A stretch of 47,481 nt of DNA from contig JAKFFJ010000047.1 of NCBI GenBank assembly GCA_036675265.1, forward strand, positions 1 to 47,481, read 5' to 3'. The position numbers and the translations under genes are program-made. Below are positions 39,778 to 47,481 of this stretch, in pieces; the first letter of the stretch is position 1, and each line of letters starts with the position of its first letter. Source of the DNA: CAMPJU01 sp036675265 (GTDB lineage Bacteria > Pseudomonadota > Gammaproteobacteria > Xanthomonadales > Xanthomonadaceae). The notes under the pieces are model-generated. The model searched no databases and was not told where the DNA came from. It saw only the letters and a list, made by a program, of their open reading frames with translations.

Positions 39778-40509
39778 TCAGGCGGTCGCCGAGAACCGGT
39801 AGCCGGCGCCGCGCACCGTCTGCACCATGGCGTCCAGGCCCGCGGGCTCGAGCGTCTTGCGCAGGCGGCGGATGTGCACGTCGACGGTGCGTTCCTCGAC
39901 GTACACGCTGCCGCCCCAGACGTGGTCGAGCAGCTGCGTGCGCGAGTAGACCCGGTTGGGATGGGTCATGAAGAAATGCAGCAGCCGGTATTCGGTGGGC
40001 CCGATCGGCACGGCCTGCTCGCCGCCGTCGCCCTGCGCCAGCACGCGGTGCGCGGCGCCGTCGATGCGCAGGGCGCCGACCTGCACGTTGCCATGTTCGT
40101 CGTCGTCGCGGGCACGGCGCATGACCGCACGGATCCGAGCCAGCAGTTCGCGCGTGGAGAAGGGCTTGACCACGTAATCGTCGACCCCGGCCTCCAGGCC
40201 TCCCACGCGGTCGTTCTCCTCGCCGCGGGCGGTGAGCATGATGATCGGGATCTCCCGGGTGAGTTCCTCGCGGCGCCAGCGCCGGGCCAGTTCCAGCCCG
40301 CTGGTCCCCGGCAGCATCCAGTCCAGCAGGATCAGGTCGGGGACGCGGTCGACGATGGCGACCTGGGCTTCGCGGGCATCGCCTGCCTGCACGGGCTCGT
40401 AGTCCCCGTGGCGCAGCGCGAAGGCGACCATGTCGCGGATCGCCGGTTCGTCGTCGACGATCAGGACGCGTTTGCCTGGAGCGGGTCGTTGCATGGCAGG
40501 TCTCTGCAT
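39778..40509 (-). CDS. phoB: Phosphate regulon response regulator PhoB
   Basis: 243-aa OmpR-type regulator: VLIVDDEPAIRD at residues 15-26, phosphorylation site Asp63 (LILLDWMLPG), switch lysine in DDYVVKPFSTRELLARI, winged helix from about 145 (GPTEYRLLHFFMTHPNRVYS, then ERTVDVHIRRLRKTLE and VRGAGYRF). The first ten residues are MQRPA twice, from a diverged 15-base duplication, so translation may begin at the second ATG (40494). That would suit a promoter driven by the Pho box just upstream. Confidence 0.95.
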   Translation of the reverse strand: MQRPAMQRPAPGKRVLIVDDEPAIRDMVAFALRHGDYEPVQAGDAREAQVAIVDRVPDLILLDWMLPGTSGLELARRWRREELTREIPIIMLTARGEENDRVGGLEAGVDDYVVKPFSTRELLARIRAVMRRARDDDEHGNVQVGALRIDGAAHRVLAQGDGGEQAVPIGPTEYRLLHFFMTHPNRVYSRTQLLDHVWGGSVYVEERTVDVHIRRLRKTLEPAGLDAMVQTVRGAGYRFSATA

Positions 40510-40525
40510 GGTCCCCCGGCAGTAG

Positions 40526-40554
40526 GCGACAGGTTCATGACGCTTGCATGACAG
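40526..40554 (-). promoter_or_regulatory. Pho box upstream of phoB
   Basis: On the minus strand CTGTCAT (40554-40548), GCAA, GCGTCAT (40543-40537), GAAC, CTGTCGC (40532-40526): three 7-base units every 11 bases. The first unit is identical to the PhoB consensus and the others match at 5 of 7 positions. The position suits autoregulation of phoB-phoR-ppk1-ppx. Confidence 0.85.
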
Positions 40555-40563
40555 GGGCCGTCG

Positions 40564-42159
40564 TCAGCGATCGAGCACTTCGTCGTGGATGCCCTGGCGG
40601 CGGAGTTCCAGCACCACCGGGGTGATCTGGGCGATGCGCGCGTCGATGCGGGCGCGCGAGTAGTAGTCCAGGTCCTCGCGGTGCTTGAGCGTCTGCAGCT
40701 GCAGCAGCGCCTGTTCCGCGCGGCCGGTCAGGTAGGCGACTTCCGCCCACGCCTCGCCGGCACGGACCGGCTCGCCGGCGATCTCGCTGGCGCGCGCGAA
40801 GGTGCGCTGGAAGCTGGGGTCGTTGCCTGCGCTGGCCTGGATGGGGCGCAGTGCCTCCTGTGCCTTCCGGCCGGCGGCGGGCGTATTGCGTTCGGCCAGC
40901 ACCTGGGCATAGGTGATCGCGACCGCGGCGTCGCGCGGCATGCGGCGCAGCAGCGACTCGAAGCGCCGGTCCGCCGCCTCTGCCTTACCGGCGCGCGCCT
41001 CGGCTTCGCCCATCGCGAGTTCCAGCCAGGGGTCGCCGGGGTATTCGGCGAGCAGGGTGTCGAGCAGCGCGATGGCGCCGGCGGCCTGGTTGTCGCGCAG
41101 GTAGGCCAGCGCCATGCCGTAGCGGCGTGCGTCGTCCAGGTCCCCGGCTTCGCGCATGCGGGTGTATTCGCGGATGGCGGCGGCAGGGGTGTCCGCCGTC
41201 AGCACCCGCAGCCGCTCGCGCGCCCAGCCGAAGCGCACCCCGGAATCCGGGCGCAGCGTGCCGGGGGGCAGTTGCAGGCCCCCCGGGAGCAACGGGTTGG
41301 CGCTGGGGACGGTGCCCGCGGCGAACCCGTCGCCCCGCTGGCGGATCCGCTCGGCGCGCTGCTTGGCTTCGCTGATCCGGGTCAGCGTGACCGGGTGGGT
41401 CTGCAGGTAGTCGGGGGTCCGCAGGCGTTCGTCGCCGCCCTGGTTGACGCGGACCACCTCCTGCAGGGTCTGGAAGAACCCGGCCATCGCCTCCGGGTCG
41501 TAGCCCGCGCGGTCGAGGGTCTGGATGCCGAGCCGGTCCGCCTCGGACTCGTGGGTGCGCGTGAAGTCGATCTGGCGCTGCTGCATCAGGGCCATGCCGC
41601 TGGCGATCGCCGCCTGGGAGGCTTCTGCGCTGGAACTGCTGTCGGCCGCCTGCGCCGCGGCCACCGCGCCCAGCATCGCCAGCAGGATCGGGATCGAATC
41701 CTTCTGGGCCCGCTCGGCGCCGCGCAGGACGTGGTCCTGGGTCACGTGGGCGATCTCGTGGGCGAGCACCCCGGCCACCTCGTCCTCTTCCTCCGCGGCC
41801 AGCACCAGGCCGGCGTTCACGCCGATGTAGCCGCCGAGGGTGGCGAACGCATTGATCTGGCGGTCCTTCAGCAGGAAGAAGGTGAACGGCTGGCGGGGCT
41901 CGTCGCTGGCCGCGCCGAGCCGGGTCCCGACCTGCTGCAGCCAGCCGATGAGCAACGGATCCTCCAGCGTGTACCCGTAGTGGCGCAGCTGGCTGAGCAG
42001 CATCTGCCCGTATTGCGCCTGCTCGGCCGGCGTCAGCAGCTCGCCGGCGGACGAACCGATATCGGGCAGGCCGCCGCCCTCGCTGGGGATGTACTGGGCG
42101 GGGGCGCCGAAGCTGGCGATCGCGATGGTGAGGGCTGTGGCGATCAGGGCGGTGCGCAC
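40564..42159 (-). CDS. Exported M48 family metalloprotease with TPR-like C-terminus (BepA-like)
   Basis: 531-aa periplasmic protease/chaperone, probably involved in outer-membrane protein (LptD/BAM) quality control like BepA/YfgC. A signal peptide lies at residues 1-22 (TALIATALTIAIASFGAPAQ). The zinc motif HEIAH is at 134-138 and the third ligand in HESEADRLG at about 186-194. Helical TPR-like repeats fill the C-terminal 200 residues (LDTLLAEYPGDPWLELAMGE, then FESLLRRMPRDAAVAITYAQ). The GTG at 42159 is chosen because the signal peptide begins there. Length is slightly above BepA (487). Confidence 0.88.
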   Translation of the reverse strand: MRTALIATALTIAIASFGAPAQYIPSEGGGLPDIGSSAGELLTPAEQAQYGQMLLSQLRHYGYTLEDPLLIGWLQQVGTRLGAASDEPRQPFTFFLLKDRQINAFATLGGYIGVNAGLVLAAEEEDEVAGVLAHEIAHVTQDHVLRGAERAQKDSIPILLAMLGAVAAAQAADSSSSAEASQAAIASGMALMQQRQIDFTRTHESEADRLGIQTLDRAGYDPEAMAGFFQTLQEVVRVNQGGDERLRTPDYLQTHPVTLTRISEAKQRAERIRQRGDGFAAGTVPSANPLLPGGLQLPPGTLRPDSGVRFGWARERLRVLTADTPAAAIREYTRMREAGDLDDARRYGMALAYLRDNQAAGAIALLDTLLAEYPGDPWLELAMGEAEARAGKAEAADRRFESLLRRMPRDAAVAITYAQVLAERNTPAAGRKAQEALRPIQASAGNDPSFQRTFARASEIAGEPVRAGEAWAEVAYLTGRAEQALLQLQTLKHREDLDYYSRARIDARIAQITPVVLELRRQGIHDEVLDR

Positions 42160-42337
42160 GCGGACTCCGGGGTGGCTGGGCGGGGCGACGGGGCAGCATG
42201 GACGCCGGGGCGGCCGCGCGCGTGAACCCGCCGTAAAGGATGCCCGATGGGCTCGGCGACGGCGGCGATGGGTGGAAAACCCCCGCTGCCGTCCGCATAT
42301 TCGACCTTCTGCCACCGCGCAAGTTTCCGGAGTCGCC

Positions 42338-42634
42338 GTGACCGCTTCCCCGCCATCCCCCGCCAGCCCCGCCCCCGAGATCGTGATGTACACGACCGCG
42401 ATCTGCCCCTACTGCGTCGCGGCCAAGAACTTCCTGCGCAGCCAGGGCAAGGAATGGACGGAGCGGCGCATCGACACCGACCTCGCCGCGCGCGAGGAGA
42501 TGATGCGGCGGGCGCGACGCACGAGCGTGCCCCAGATCTTCGTCGGCGAGACGCACGTGGGTGGCTACGACGACCTGGTCGCGTTGCATCGCGCGGGCGG
42601 ACTGGCGCCGTTGCTCGCCGGGGACGGGGCATGA
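42338..42634 (+). CDS. grxC: Glutaredoxin 3-like protein
   Basis: 98-aa dithiol glutaredoxin with the active site CPYC at residues 23-26 in VMYTTAICPYCVAAKNFL, cis-Pro segment TSVPQIFVGETHVGGYDDL and a short C-terminal helix. It reduces disulphides with glutathione in the cytosol. The GTG at 42338 has CGGAG six bases upstream. The N-terminal 13 residues before the fold are Pro/Ser rich, so a start at ATG 42386 would truncate the first strand and is less likely. Confidence 0.93.
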   Translation: MTASPPSPASPAPEIVMYTTAICPYCVAAKNFLRSQGKEWTERRIDTDLAAREEMMRRARRTSVPQIFVGETHVGGYDDLVALHRAGGLAPLLAGDGA

Positions 42635-43044
42635 GCGCGCAGGGCGACGCGGGCGACCGGATCGCCGGCTTCACCGCCTTCCGGCAGCGCATGAACGACA
42701 GGATCCTGGCCGAGCCCAACCAGGTGGTACGGCGATTCTTCGCGCTCGACACCCAGGCCTACCAGGCCGGCGCGCTGGACGTGAAGACCAAGGAGCTGCT
42801 GGGCCTGGTGGCGTCGCTGGTGCTGCGCTGCGACGACTGCATCAGCTACCACGTCGCCCAGTGCCGGCAGGCGGGCGTGGACCGCGACGAGATGTTCGAG
42901 GCCTTCTCGATCGGCCTGGTCGTGGGCGGCAGCATCGTGATCCCCCACCTGCGGCGCGCAGTCGATTTCCTGGACCAGCTCGAAGGCGGCACGGGCGCCG
43001 CGCCGCCCGTGCATGACCACGGCGGCGGCGCCGGCGCGGCATAA
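42631..43044 (+). CDS. AhpD-like carboxymuconolactone decarboxylase family protein
   Basis: 137-aa all-helical protein of the AhpD/CMD fold. The redox motif is LVLRCDDCISYHVAQC (Cys67, Cys70, His74), followed by the GxxxEE-like helix DEMFEAFSIGLVVGGSIVIPHL. The CxxCxxxH motif supports a thiol peroxidase or disulphide reductase activity rather than decarboxylation. The C-terminus is a His/Gly/Ala tail. The ATG overlaps the glutaredoxin stop by 4 bases, so the two proteins probably act in the same thiol pathway (inference). Confidence 0.88.
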   Translation: MSAQGDAGDRIAGFTAFRQRMNDRILAEPNQVVRRFFALDTQAYQAGALDVKTKELLGLVASLVLRCDDCISYHVAQCRQAGVDRDEMFEAFSIGLVVGGSIVIPHLRRAVDFLDQLEGGTGAAPPVHDHGGGAGAA

Positions 43045-43076
43045 TGGGCGGTCCCCCATCCGCACTGGACCATGCA

Positions 43077-44087
43077 ATGACGCAAACGATTTCGGTCATC
43101 CGTGGCGACGGCATCGGCCCGGAGATCATGGACGCGACGCTGCACGTGCTCGATGCCATGCAGCTCGGCCTGCAGTACGAATTCGTCGATGCCGGCCTGG
43201 TGGCGCACGAGAAGACCGGCGAGCTGCTGCCGGCCGCGACCATGGACTCGATCCGCCGCCACCGCATCGCGCTCAAGAGCCCGCTGACCACGCCGGTGGG
43301 CGGCGGCTTCTCGTCGATCAACGTGGAGTTGCGCAAGCGCTTCGACCTGTACGCCAACGTGCGCCCCGCGATCTCGCACCCGAACACGATGTCGCGCTTC
43401 CCGTCGGGCGTGGACCTGGTCACGGTGCGCGAGAACACGGAGGGCGCGTACACGTCCGAGGGCCAGGAGCTGTCGGCGGACGGCGACACCGCCACGTCGA
43501 TCGTCCGCACCACGCGGCGCGGGTCCGAGCGGATCGTGCGCTACGCGTACGAGCTGGCGAAGGCCAACGGCCGGCGCAAGGTCACGATCGTGCACAAGGC
43601 CAACATCATGAAGTCGACCTCGGGCCTGTTCCTGAAGGTCGCGCGCGAGGTGGCCGCGCACTACCCCGGGATCGAGACCGAGGAGATGATCGTCGACGCG
43701 TGCTGCATGAAGCTGGTGATGCAGCCGGAGCGGTTCGACGTGATCGTGACCACCAACCTGTTCGGCGACATCCTCTCGGACCTGTGCGCCGGGCTGGTGG
43801 GCGGGCTGGGCCTGGCCCCGGGCGCGAACATCGGCACCGAGGCGGCGATCTTCGAAGCCGTGCACGGCACGGCGCCGGACATCGCGGGGCAGGGCAAGGC
43901 CAACCCGTGCGCGCTGCTGCTGGCGGCCGCGCAGATGCTCGACCACCTGGGCATGGGCGACAAGGCGACGAAGCTGCGCCAGGCCATCGTCGCCACGCTG
44001 GAGGCGAAGGATTCGCTGACGCCGGACCTTGGCGGCAGCGGCAACACCATGGCGTTCGCTCGCGCCATCGCCACCCGCGCGGCCTGA
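43077..44087 (+). CDS. NAD-type isocitrate dehydrogenase
   Basis: 336-aa decarboxylating dehydrogenase converting isocitrate to 2-oxoglutarate. It has VIRGDGIGPEIMDATLHVL at the N-terminus, substrate motif VRENTEGAYTSEGQE (about 118-132), VHKANIMKSTSGLF (172-184), metal-site aspartates in TTNLFGDILSDLCAGL (225-240) and HGTAPDIAGQGKANP (263-277). The Asp-Ile pair after HGTAP, rather than Lys-Tyr, predicts NAD use. Length and motifs match the homo-oligomeric NAD-IDH close to mitochondrial IDH3. LeuB is less likely because no leuCD genes are nearby and the substrate motif is of the IDH type. Confidence 0.88.
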   Translation: MTQTISVIRGDGIGPEIMDATLHVLDAMQLGLQYEFVDAGLVAHEKTGELLPAATMDSIRRHRIALKSPLTTPVGGGFSSINVELRKRFDLYANVRPAISHPNTMSRFPSGVDLVTVRENTEGAYTSEGQELSADGDTATSIVRTTRRGSERIVRYAYELAKANGRRKVTIVHKANIMKSTSGLFLKVAREVAAHYPGIETEEMIVDACCMKLVMQPERFDVIVTTNLFGDILSDLCAGLVGGLGLAPGANIGTEAAIFEAVHGTAPDIAGQGKANPCALLLAAAQMLDHLGMGDKATKLRQAIVATLEAKDSLTPDLGGSGNTMAFARAIATRAA

Positions 44088-44100
44088 AGGCAGGCGAGCT

Positions 44101-44197
44101 TTTCAGCCACTGATACACAGATGAACACAGATCAAACAGGGGCAATAAAAGTTTGCCCTGGCTCTATCTGTGTCATCCGTGAAATCCGTGGCTGAAA
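44101..44197. repeat. Inverted repeat, family D (CACAGAT/ATCTGTG type)
   Basis: Arms of 32 bases: 44101-44132 (TTTCAGCCACTGATACACAG and onward) and 44166-44197 (ending CCGTGGCTGAAA), paired with several mismatches, plus an inner hairpin CAGGGGCAA/TTTGCCCTG. It is AT-richer than the surroundings. This element type is common in many gammaproteobacterial genomes. It lies between two convergent genes and may stop transcripts from both sides. Confidence 0.85.
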
Positions 44198-44207
44198 GTT
44201 TTTGCTC

Positions 44208-44966
44208 TTAGTTGCGGGACTGCAGCTTCGACAGCAGGCGCAGCAGCTCGAGGTACAGCCACACCAGCGTCACCAGCAAGCCGAAGGCGGCGTACCACTC
44301 CATGTACTTCGGTGCGCCGGCTTCCACGCCTTCCTCGATGAAGTCGAAGTCGAGCACCAGGTTCAGCGCCGCGACGATGACCACGACGACCGAGAAGCCG
44401 ATGCCCATCAGGCTGCTGTCGTGGATGAAGCCCATGCCGTCGAAGCCGAACAGGCGCATGCCGATGTTGACCAGGTACAGCAGGCAGATGCCCCCGGTCG
44501 CGGCGACGACCCCGAGCTTGAAGTTCTCGGTGGCGCGGATGAGGCCGCTGCGGTAGGCGAGCAGGAGCGCCGCGAGCGTGCCGAAGGTCAGCCCGACCGC
44601 CTGCATGACGATGCCCGGGAACTGCTGCTCGAAGATCGCCGAGATGCCGCCGATGAACAGGCCCTCGAGCACGGCGTAGAGCGGCGCGGTGACCGGCGCC
44701 CACGTCTTCTTGAACACGGTGACCAGGGCGACCACGAAGCCGCCGATGGCGCCGCCGAGCACCCACGGCATGAGCTGGCCGGCGTTCCCGGAGAAGAACA
44801 TCCCCCAGGTGTACATCGCGCCCACCAGGGTCAGGACCAGCAGGAAGGCGGTCTTGTTGACGGTGCCGTTGAGGCTCATGGCCTGCGCGTCAGGCCGGAC
44901 GACGGTGCCGGTGGCCAGGTCGAGGAACGTGGTCGACTTCAGTGCCGGGTTGCCGCTGCGCATCAT
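44208..44966 (-). CDS. Bax inhibitor-1/YccA family membrane protein
   Basis: 252-aa protein with seven hydrophobic segments (about residues 38-58, 66-86, 95-115, 125-145, 155-172, 185-208, 230-248), the BI-1/TMBIM layout. The segment FDFIEEGVEAGAPKYMEWYAAFGLLVTLVWLYLELLRLL at the end holds the acidic pair important for the family's proton/calcium leak. The first ATG (44966) is followed by a second one and has AGGGGA eight bases upstream. It lies downstream of the tRNA cluster on the same strand and has its own -10 at 45008-45013. Confidence 0.9.
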   Translation of the reverse strand: MMRSGNPALKSTTFLDLATGTVVRPDAQAMSLNGTVNKTAFLLVLTLVGAMYTWGMFFSGNAGQLMPWVLGGAIGGFVVALVTVFKKTWAPVTAPLYAVLEGLFIGGISAIFEQQFPGIVMQAVGLTFGTLAALLLAYRSGLIRATENFKLGVVAATGGICLLYLVNIGMRLFGFDGMGFIHDSSLMGIGFSVVVVIVAALNLVLDFDFIEEGVEAGAPKYMEWYAAFGLLVTLVWLYLELLRLLSKLQSRN

Positions 44967-45007
44967 GTTCAGGATCCCCTTGTAAGAGCCAAAGCCGGTG
45001 TCGGCCG

Positions 45008-45013
45008 ATTGTA
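45008..45013 (-). promoter_or_regulatory. -10 element of the BI-1 family gene
   Basis: TACAAT on the minus strand with predicted transcription start near 45001 and a 35-base leader. The -35 region is GC-rich with no clear hexamer. Confidence 0.4.
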
Positions 45014-45071
45014 CGCAGCGCGAGCGGCGGCGCGGCCGTTGCCTCGTTGCCGGGTTGCGTCCCGGCGCGGC

Positions 45072-45157
<86 letters not shown>

Positions 45158-45168
45158 AGGCTGCCTGC

Positions 45169-45174
45169 TTTATA
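45169..45174 (-). promoter_or_regulatory. Possible -10 element of tRNA-Leu
   Basis: TATAAA on the minus strand, 11 bases before the tRNA-Leu 5' end and directly after the terminator T-run, so tRNA-Leu may have its own promoter whose -35 lies in the terminator stem. Confidence 0.35.
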
Positions 45175-45176
45175 AA

Positions 45177-45209
45177 CGAAAAAAAACGCCCGGCGCGGGC
45201 CGGGCGTTT
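45177..45209 (-). terminator. Rho-independent terminator after tRNA-Lys
   Basis: On the minus strand a 10-bp stem AACGCCCGGC/GCCGGGCGTT with a 4-base loop is followed by eight T. It ends the Pro-Arg-His-Lys tRNA transcript before tRNA-Leu. Confidence 0.88.
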
Positions 45210-45215
45210 CGGGAT

Positions 45216-45291
45216 TGGTGGGCCGTCAAGGATTCGAACCTTGGACCTATTGATTAAGAGTCAACTGCTCTACCAACTGAGCTAACGGCCC
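45216..45291 (-). tRNA. tRNA-Lys (anticodon CUU)
   Basis: 76 bases including CCA. Acceptor GGGCCGT/ACGGCCC, D arm GCTCAGTTGGTAGAGC, anticodon loop CTCTTAA (CUU), T arm GGTTCGAATC. Confidence 0.97.
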
Positions 45292-45324
45292 GACAACTCC
45301 AACAGCAGGAAATACTACCAAATC

Positions 45325-45401
<77 letters not shown>

Positions 45402-45419
45402 CAAATTCACGTTGCCGCG

Positions 45420-45496
45420 TGGCGCGCCCGGCAGGACTCGAACCTGCAACCGCCGGCTTAGAAGGCCGGTGCTCTATCCGGTTGAGCTACGGGCGC
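45420..45496 (-). tRNA. tRNA-Arg (anticodon UCU)
   Basis: 77 bases including CCA. Acceptor GCGCCCG/CGGGCGC, D arm GCTCAACCGGATAGAGC, anticodon loop CTTCTAA (UCU), T arm GGTTCGAGTC. Confidence 0.97.
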
Positions 45497-45543
45497 GGCG
45501 GCGAGGCGATTCTCGCATGCCGCCCCGCGGCGGGCCGGGGGAG

Positions 45544-45620
<77 letters not shown>

Positions 45621-45662
45621 ATCCGGGCCTTCGTCGCGCGCCTGCGCTGCGAAAGGCCGGCC

Positions 45663-45691
45663 ATTGTCCGGACCCCCCGCGGACATGTCAA
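45663..45691 (-). promoter_or_regulatory. Sigma70 promoter of the tRNA cluster
   Basis: TTGACA (45691-45686), a spacer of exactly 17 bases, then GACAAT (45668-45663) on the minus strand. Transcription would begin near 45656, about 36 bases before tRNA-Pro. The spacer and the region after the -10 are GC-rich, as in stringently controlled stable-RNA promoters. Confidence 0.8.
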
Positions 45692-45844
45692 CGAAATCGC
45701 GCCGGCACGACCGCGCGGCGCTGGCGGCCGGGCGTGGAATCGGCGAAACTAGCGCGTTCCGCCGGGCAGGCCGCAACCGCCACCGCGGGCCGTCCAACCA
45801 GAACAACACGCCGTGGCGTCCAGCCGCGGCCGCAGGAGTGGTGA

Positions 45845-47149
45845 ATGCAAGTCTCGGTCGAATCCGTCGGATCCCTTGAACGCCGCATGACCTTCCGCCT
45901 CCCGGCGGAGCGGGTCGACAGCCAGGTCGGCGGGCGCCTGCGCGAAATCGCGCGCACCGCGCGCATCAAGGGCTTCCGCCCGGGCAAGGTGCCGACGAAG
46001 GTCATCGAGCAGCGCTACGGCGAGCAGGTGCGCGCCGAGGTCGTCGACGGGCTGCTGCGCGAGAGCTTCGACAGCGCCGTGCGCGAGAACGAACTGCGCC
46101 TGGCGGGCGCGCCGCGGATCGAGCCGCAAGCCGACGCCGCCGCCGAGGGCGAGCTGGCCTATGTCGCCACCTTCGAGGTCGTCCCCGACTTCGGCGAGAT
46201 CGACGTGTCGAAGCTGCAGGTGGTGCGCCACGTCGCCGAGGTGGGCGAGGACGACATCGACCGCATGATCGAGAACCTGCGCCTGCAGCGTCGCACCTGG
46301 CAGGGCGTGTCGCGCGGCGCGAAGGACGGTGACCGGGTGGCCTTCGAGACCTGGTCGCAGGCCGAAGGCGAGCGCGTGCCGGCCGAAGGCGTCGAGAAGG
46401 CCCGCACCGTGCTGGGCAGCGGCCAGATGTTCCCGGCCATCGAAGCCGCGTTGTCCGGCATGGCCGCCGGCGACGAGAAGGTCGCCGACGTCGAATTCCC
46501 CGCCGACTGGCGCGTGCCGGCCCTGGCCGGCAAGTCCGTCAAGGTGTCGTTGAAGGTGCTCGAGGTGTCCGAGCCGGTGCTGCCGGAAGCCGACGAGGCG
46601 TTCATCCGCAGCTTCGGCGTGAAGAGCGGCGACATGGACGACTTCCGCAGCGAAATCCGCAGCAACCTGCAGCGCGAGCTGAAAGGCGCGCTGATGAACC
46701 GCCTGCGCCGTTCGGTCGGCGAGCAGATCATCGCCACCTGGGGCCACGTCGAGATGCCGTCGCGGATGGTCGAGGCCGAGGCGCGGGCGATGGTGGCGCA
46801 GGCCGCCGAGCAGGCGCGTCGCCAGGGCCGCAAGGTCGGCGAGCCGCCGGCCGACGCCTGGAAAAGCGCCGAGGACGCCGCGCGCAAGCGCGTGCTGGTC
46901 GGCCTGCTGGTGGGCGAGGTCGCGCGGCGCAACGAGCTGCGCCTGGACCAGTCCCGCGTGGAAGAGACCCTGGGCCTGATCGCCTCGACGTACGAGGAAC
47001 CCGAGCAGGTCGTTGAGCTGTACCGCAACGACGCCAACCTCATGGCGGGACTGCGCAACCGGGTGATGGAGGAGCAGGTGACCGACTGGATCGCCGAGCG
47101 TGCCACCCACACCGACGAAACCCTGTCGTTCCAGGAGGCGATCCGCTGA
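45845..47149 (+). CDS. tig: Trigger factor
   Basis: 434-aa ribosome-bound chaperone with peptidyl-prolyl isomerase activity. The N-terminal ribosome-docking domain (1-115) has the signature GFRPGKVPTKVIEQRYG (about 38-54). The FKBP-like domain lies at about 150-235 (KDGDRVAFETWSQAEGERV). The C-terminal helical arms (about 245-420) include MEEQVTDWIAE. Length equals E. coli Tig (432). The ATG has AGGAG eight bases upstream. clpP follows with a one-base stop/start overlap, the usual tig-clpP order. Confidence 0.97.
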   Translation: MQVSVESVGSLERRMTFRLPAERVDSQVGGRLREIARTARIKGFRPGKVPTKVIEQRYGEQVRAEVVDGLLRESFDSAVRENELRLAGAPRIEPQADAAAEGELAYVATFEVVPDFGEIDVSKLQVVRHVAEVGEDDIDRMIENLRLQRRTWQGVSRGAKDGDRVAFETWSQAEGERVPAEGVEKARTVLGSGQMFPAIEAALSGMAAGDEKVADVEFPADWRVPALAGKSVKVSLKVLEVSEPVLPEADEAFIRSFGVKSGDMDDFRSEIRSNLQRELKGALMNRLRRSVGEQIIATWGHVEMPSRMVEAEARAMVAQAAEQARRQGRKVGEPPADAWKSAEDAARKRVLVGLLVGEVARRNELRLDQSRVEETLGLIASTYEEPEQVVELYRNDANLMAGLRNRVMEEQVTDWIAERATHTDETLSFQEAIR

Positions 47150-47481
47150 TGAATGACAACCGGGAGAAGGCCTTGAACCTCGTGCCGATGGTGGTCGAGC
47201 AGACCAGTCGTGGCGAGCGCGCCTACGACATCTACTCGCGGCTGCTCAAGGAGCGCGTGGTCTTCCTCGTCGGCGGCATCGACGACCACATGGCCAACGT
47301 GATCGTCGCCCAGATGCTGTTCCTGGAGGCCGAGAATCCCGAGAAGGACATCAGCCTCTACATCAACTCGCCGGGCGGCATCGTCACCGCGGGCATGGCG
47401 ATCTACGACACCATGCAGTACATCAAGCCGGACGTGAGCACGATCTGCGTCGGCCAGGCGGCCTCGATGGGCGCGCTGCTG
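47149..47481 (+). CDS. clpP: ClpP protease subunit, 5' part (gene continues past window)
   Basis: The first 111 residues of the serine protease subunit that forms a 14-mer with ClpX/ClpA. MVVEQTSRGERAYDIYSRLL and FLVGGIDDHMANVIVAQMLF are conserved, then YINSPGGIVTAGMAIYDTMQ, and the catalytic serine in GQAASMGALL (Ser106), where the window ends. The start overlaps the tig stop (TGATG), with AGGAGG inside the last tig codons as ribosome site. Confidence 0.97.
   Translation, partial: MNDNREKALNLVPMVVEQTSRGERAYDIYSRLLKERVVFLVGGIDDHMANVIVAQMLFLEAENPEKDISLYINSPGGIVTAGMAIYDTMQYIKPDVSTICVGQAASMGALL

Noticed and set aside
43077..44087. 3-isopropylmalate dehydrogenase (LeuB)
   Set aside because: The substrate-binding segment VRENTEGAYTSEGQE and the HGTAPDIAG region fit NAD-isocitrate dehydrogenase better, and no leuC or leuD is nearby.

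Overview
This is a very GC-rich chromosomal window whose gene content and order point to a gammaproteobacterium of the Xanthomonadaceae/Lysobacteraceae (Lysobacter or Luteimonas type). The pointers are minC-minD-minE, phoB-phoR-ppk1-ppx, creB-creC-creD, tig-clpP beside a tRNA-Pro/Arg/His/Lys/Leu cluster, an SPFH gene followed by an Arc-like gene, a cluster with an AmpD-like amidase, tesB and bpt, and many short palindromic repeats. The genus is inference. The window is ordinary core chromosome. I see no prophage, transposase, CRISPR array or defence island.

Layout. 1-2039: secreted M2 (ACE-like) zinc dipeptidase, cut by the window start. 2227-5983 (minus): an operon-like run GNAT > minC > minD > minE, then a palindromic repeat, a small HExxH protein and a YrbL-like protein. 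6162-8046 (plus): DesK/LiaS-type histidine kinase and NarL-type regulator. 8142-9968 (plus): SRPBCC/GyrI-like protein and an AlkA-type glycosylase. 9949-13819 (minus): SPFH protein, ribbon-helix-helix protein, secreted alpha/beta hydrolase, PH-like membrane protein and an M15 peptidase, with a perfect 23-bp palindrome upstream. 13916-16659: a propeller-like lipoprotein diverging from purT, then a protein with a histone-H1-like tail. 16678-19316 (minus): amidase > tesB > DUF2007 > bpt. 19363-23146 (plus): small hydrolase, rlmKL, pirin. 23156-28393 (minus): mfd > histidine phosphatase > degenerate endonuclease V > secreted protein. 28482-30065: GNAT diverging from a CDF metal transporter. 30066-30419: repeat-filled non-coding block. 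30420-34946: rlmJ diverging from creBCD. 34935-40509 (minus): phoB > phoR > ppk1 > ppx with a clear Pho box. 40564-44087: M48 protease diverging from grx, an AhpD-like protein and NAD-type isocitrate dehydrogenase. 44208-44966: Bax-inhibitor-1 family protein. 45073-45620: five tRNAs. 45845-47481: tig and the start of clpP.

How the genes work together. The Pho block couples phosphate sensing to polyphosphate synthesis and breakdown through stop/start overlaps. The min block is translationally chained behind an acetyltransferase. creBCD is a complete envelope-stress two-component unit.

The most unusual feature is the repeat load. There are at least four families of inverted repeats, and three copies lie in frame inside essential or conserved genes (minC, rlmKL, mfd), where they are translated as extra peptide segments. 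Another copy supplies the stop codon of the degenerate endonuclease V gene, one sits where the mfd -35 element should be, and one fills the gap between minE and the next gene. A second theme is that several start codons lie only 4-10 bases after a -10-like hexamer, suggesting leaderless or nearly leaderless transcripts.
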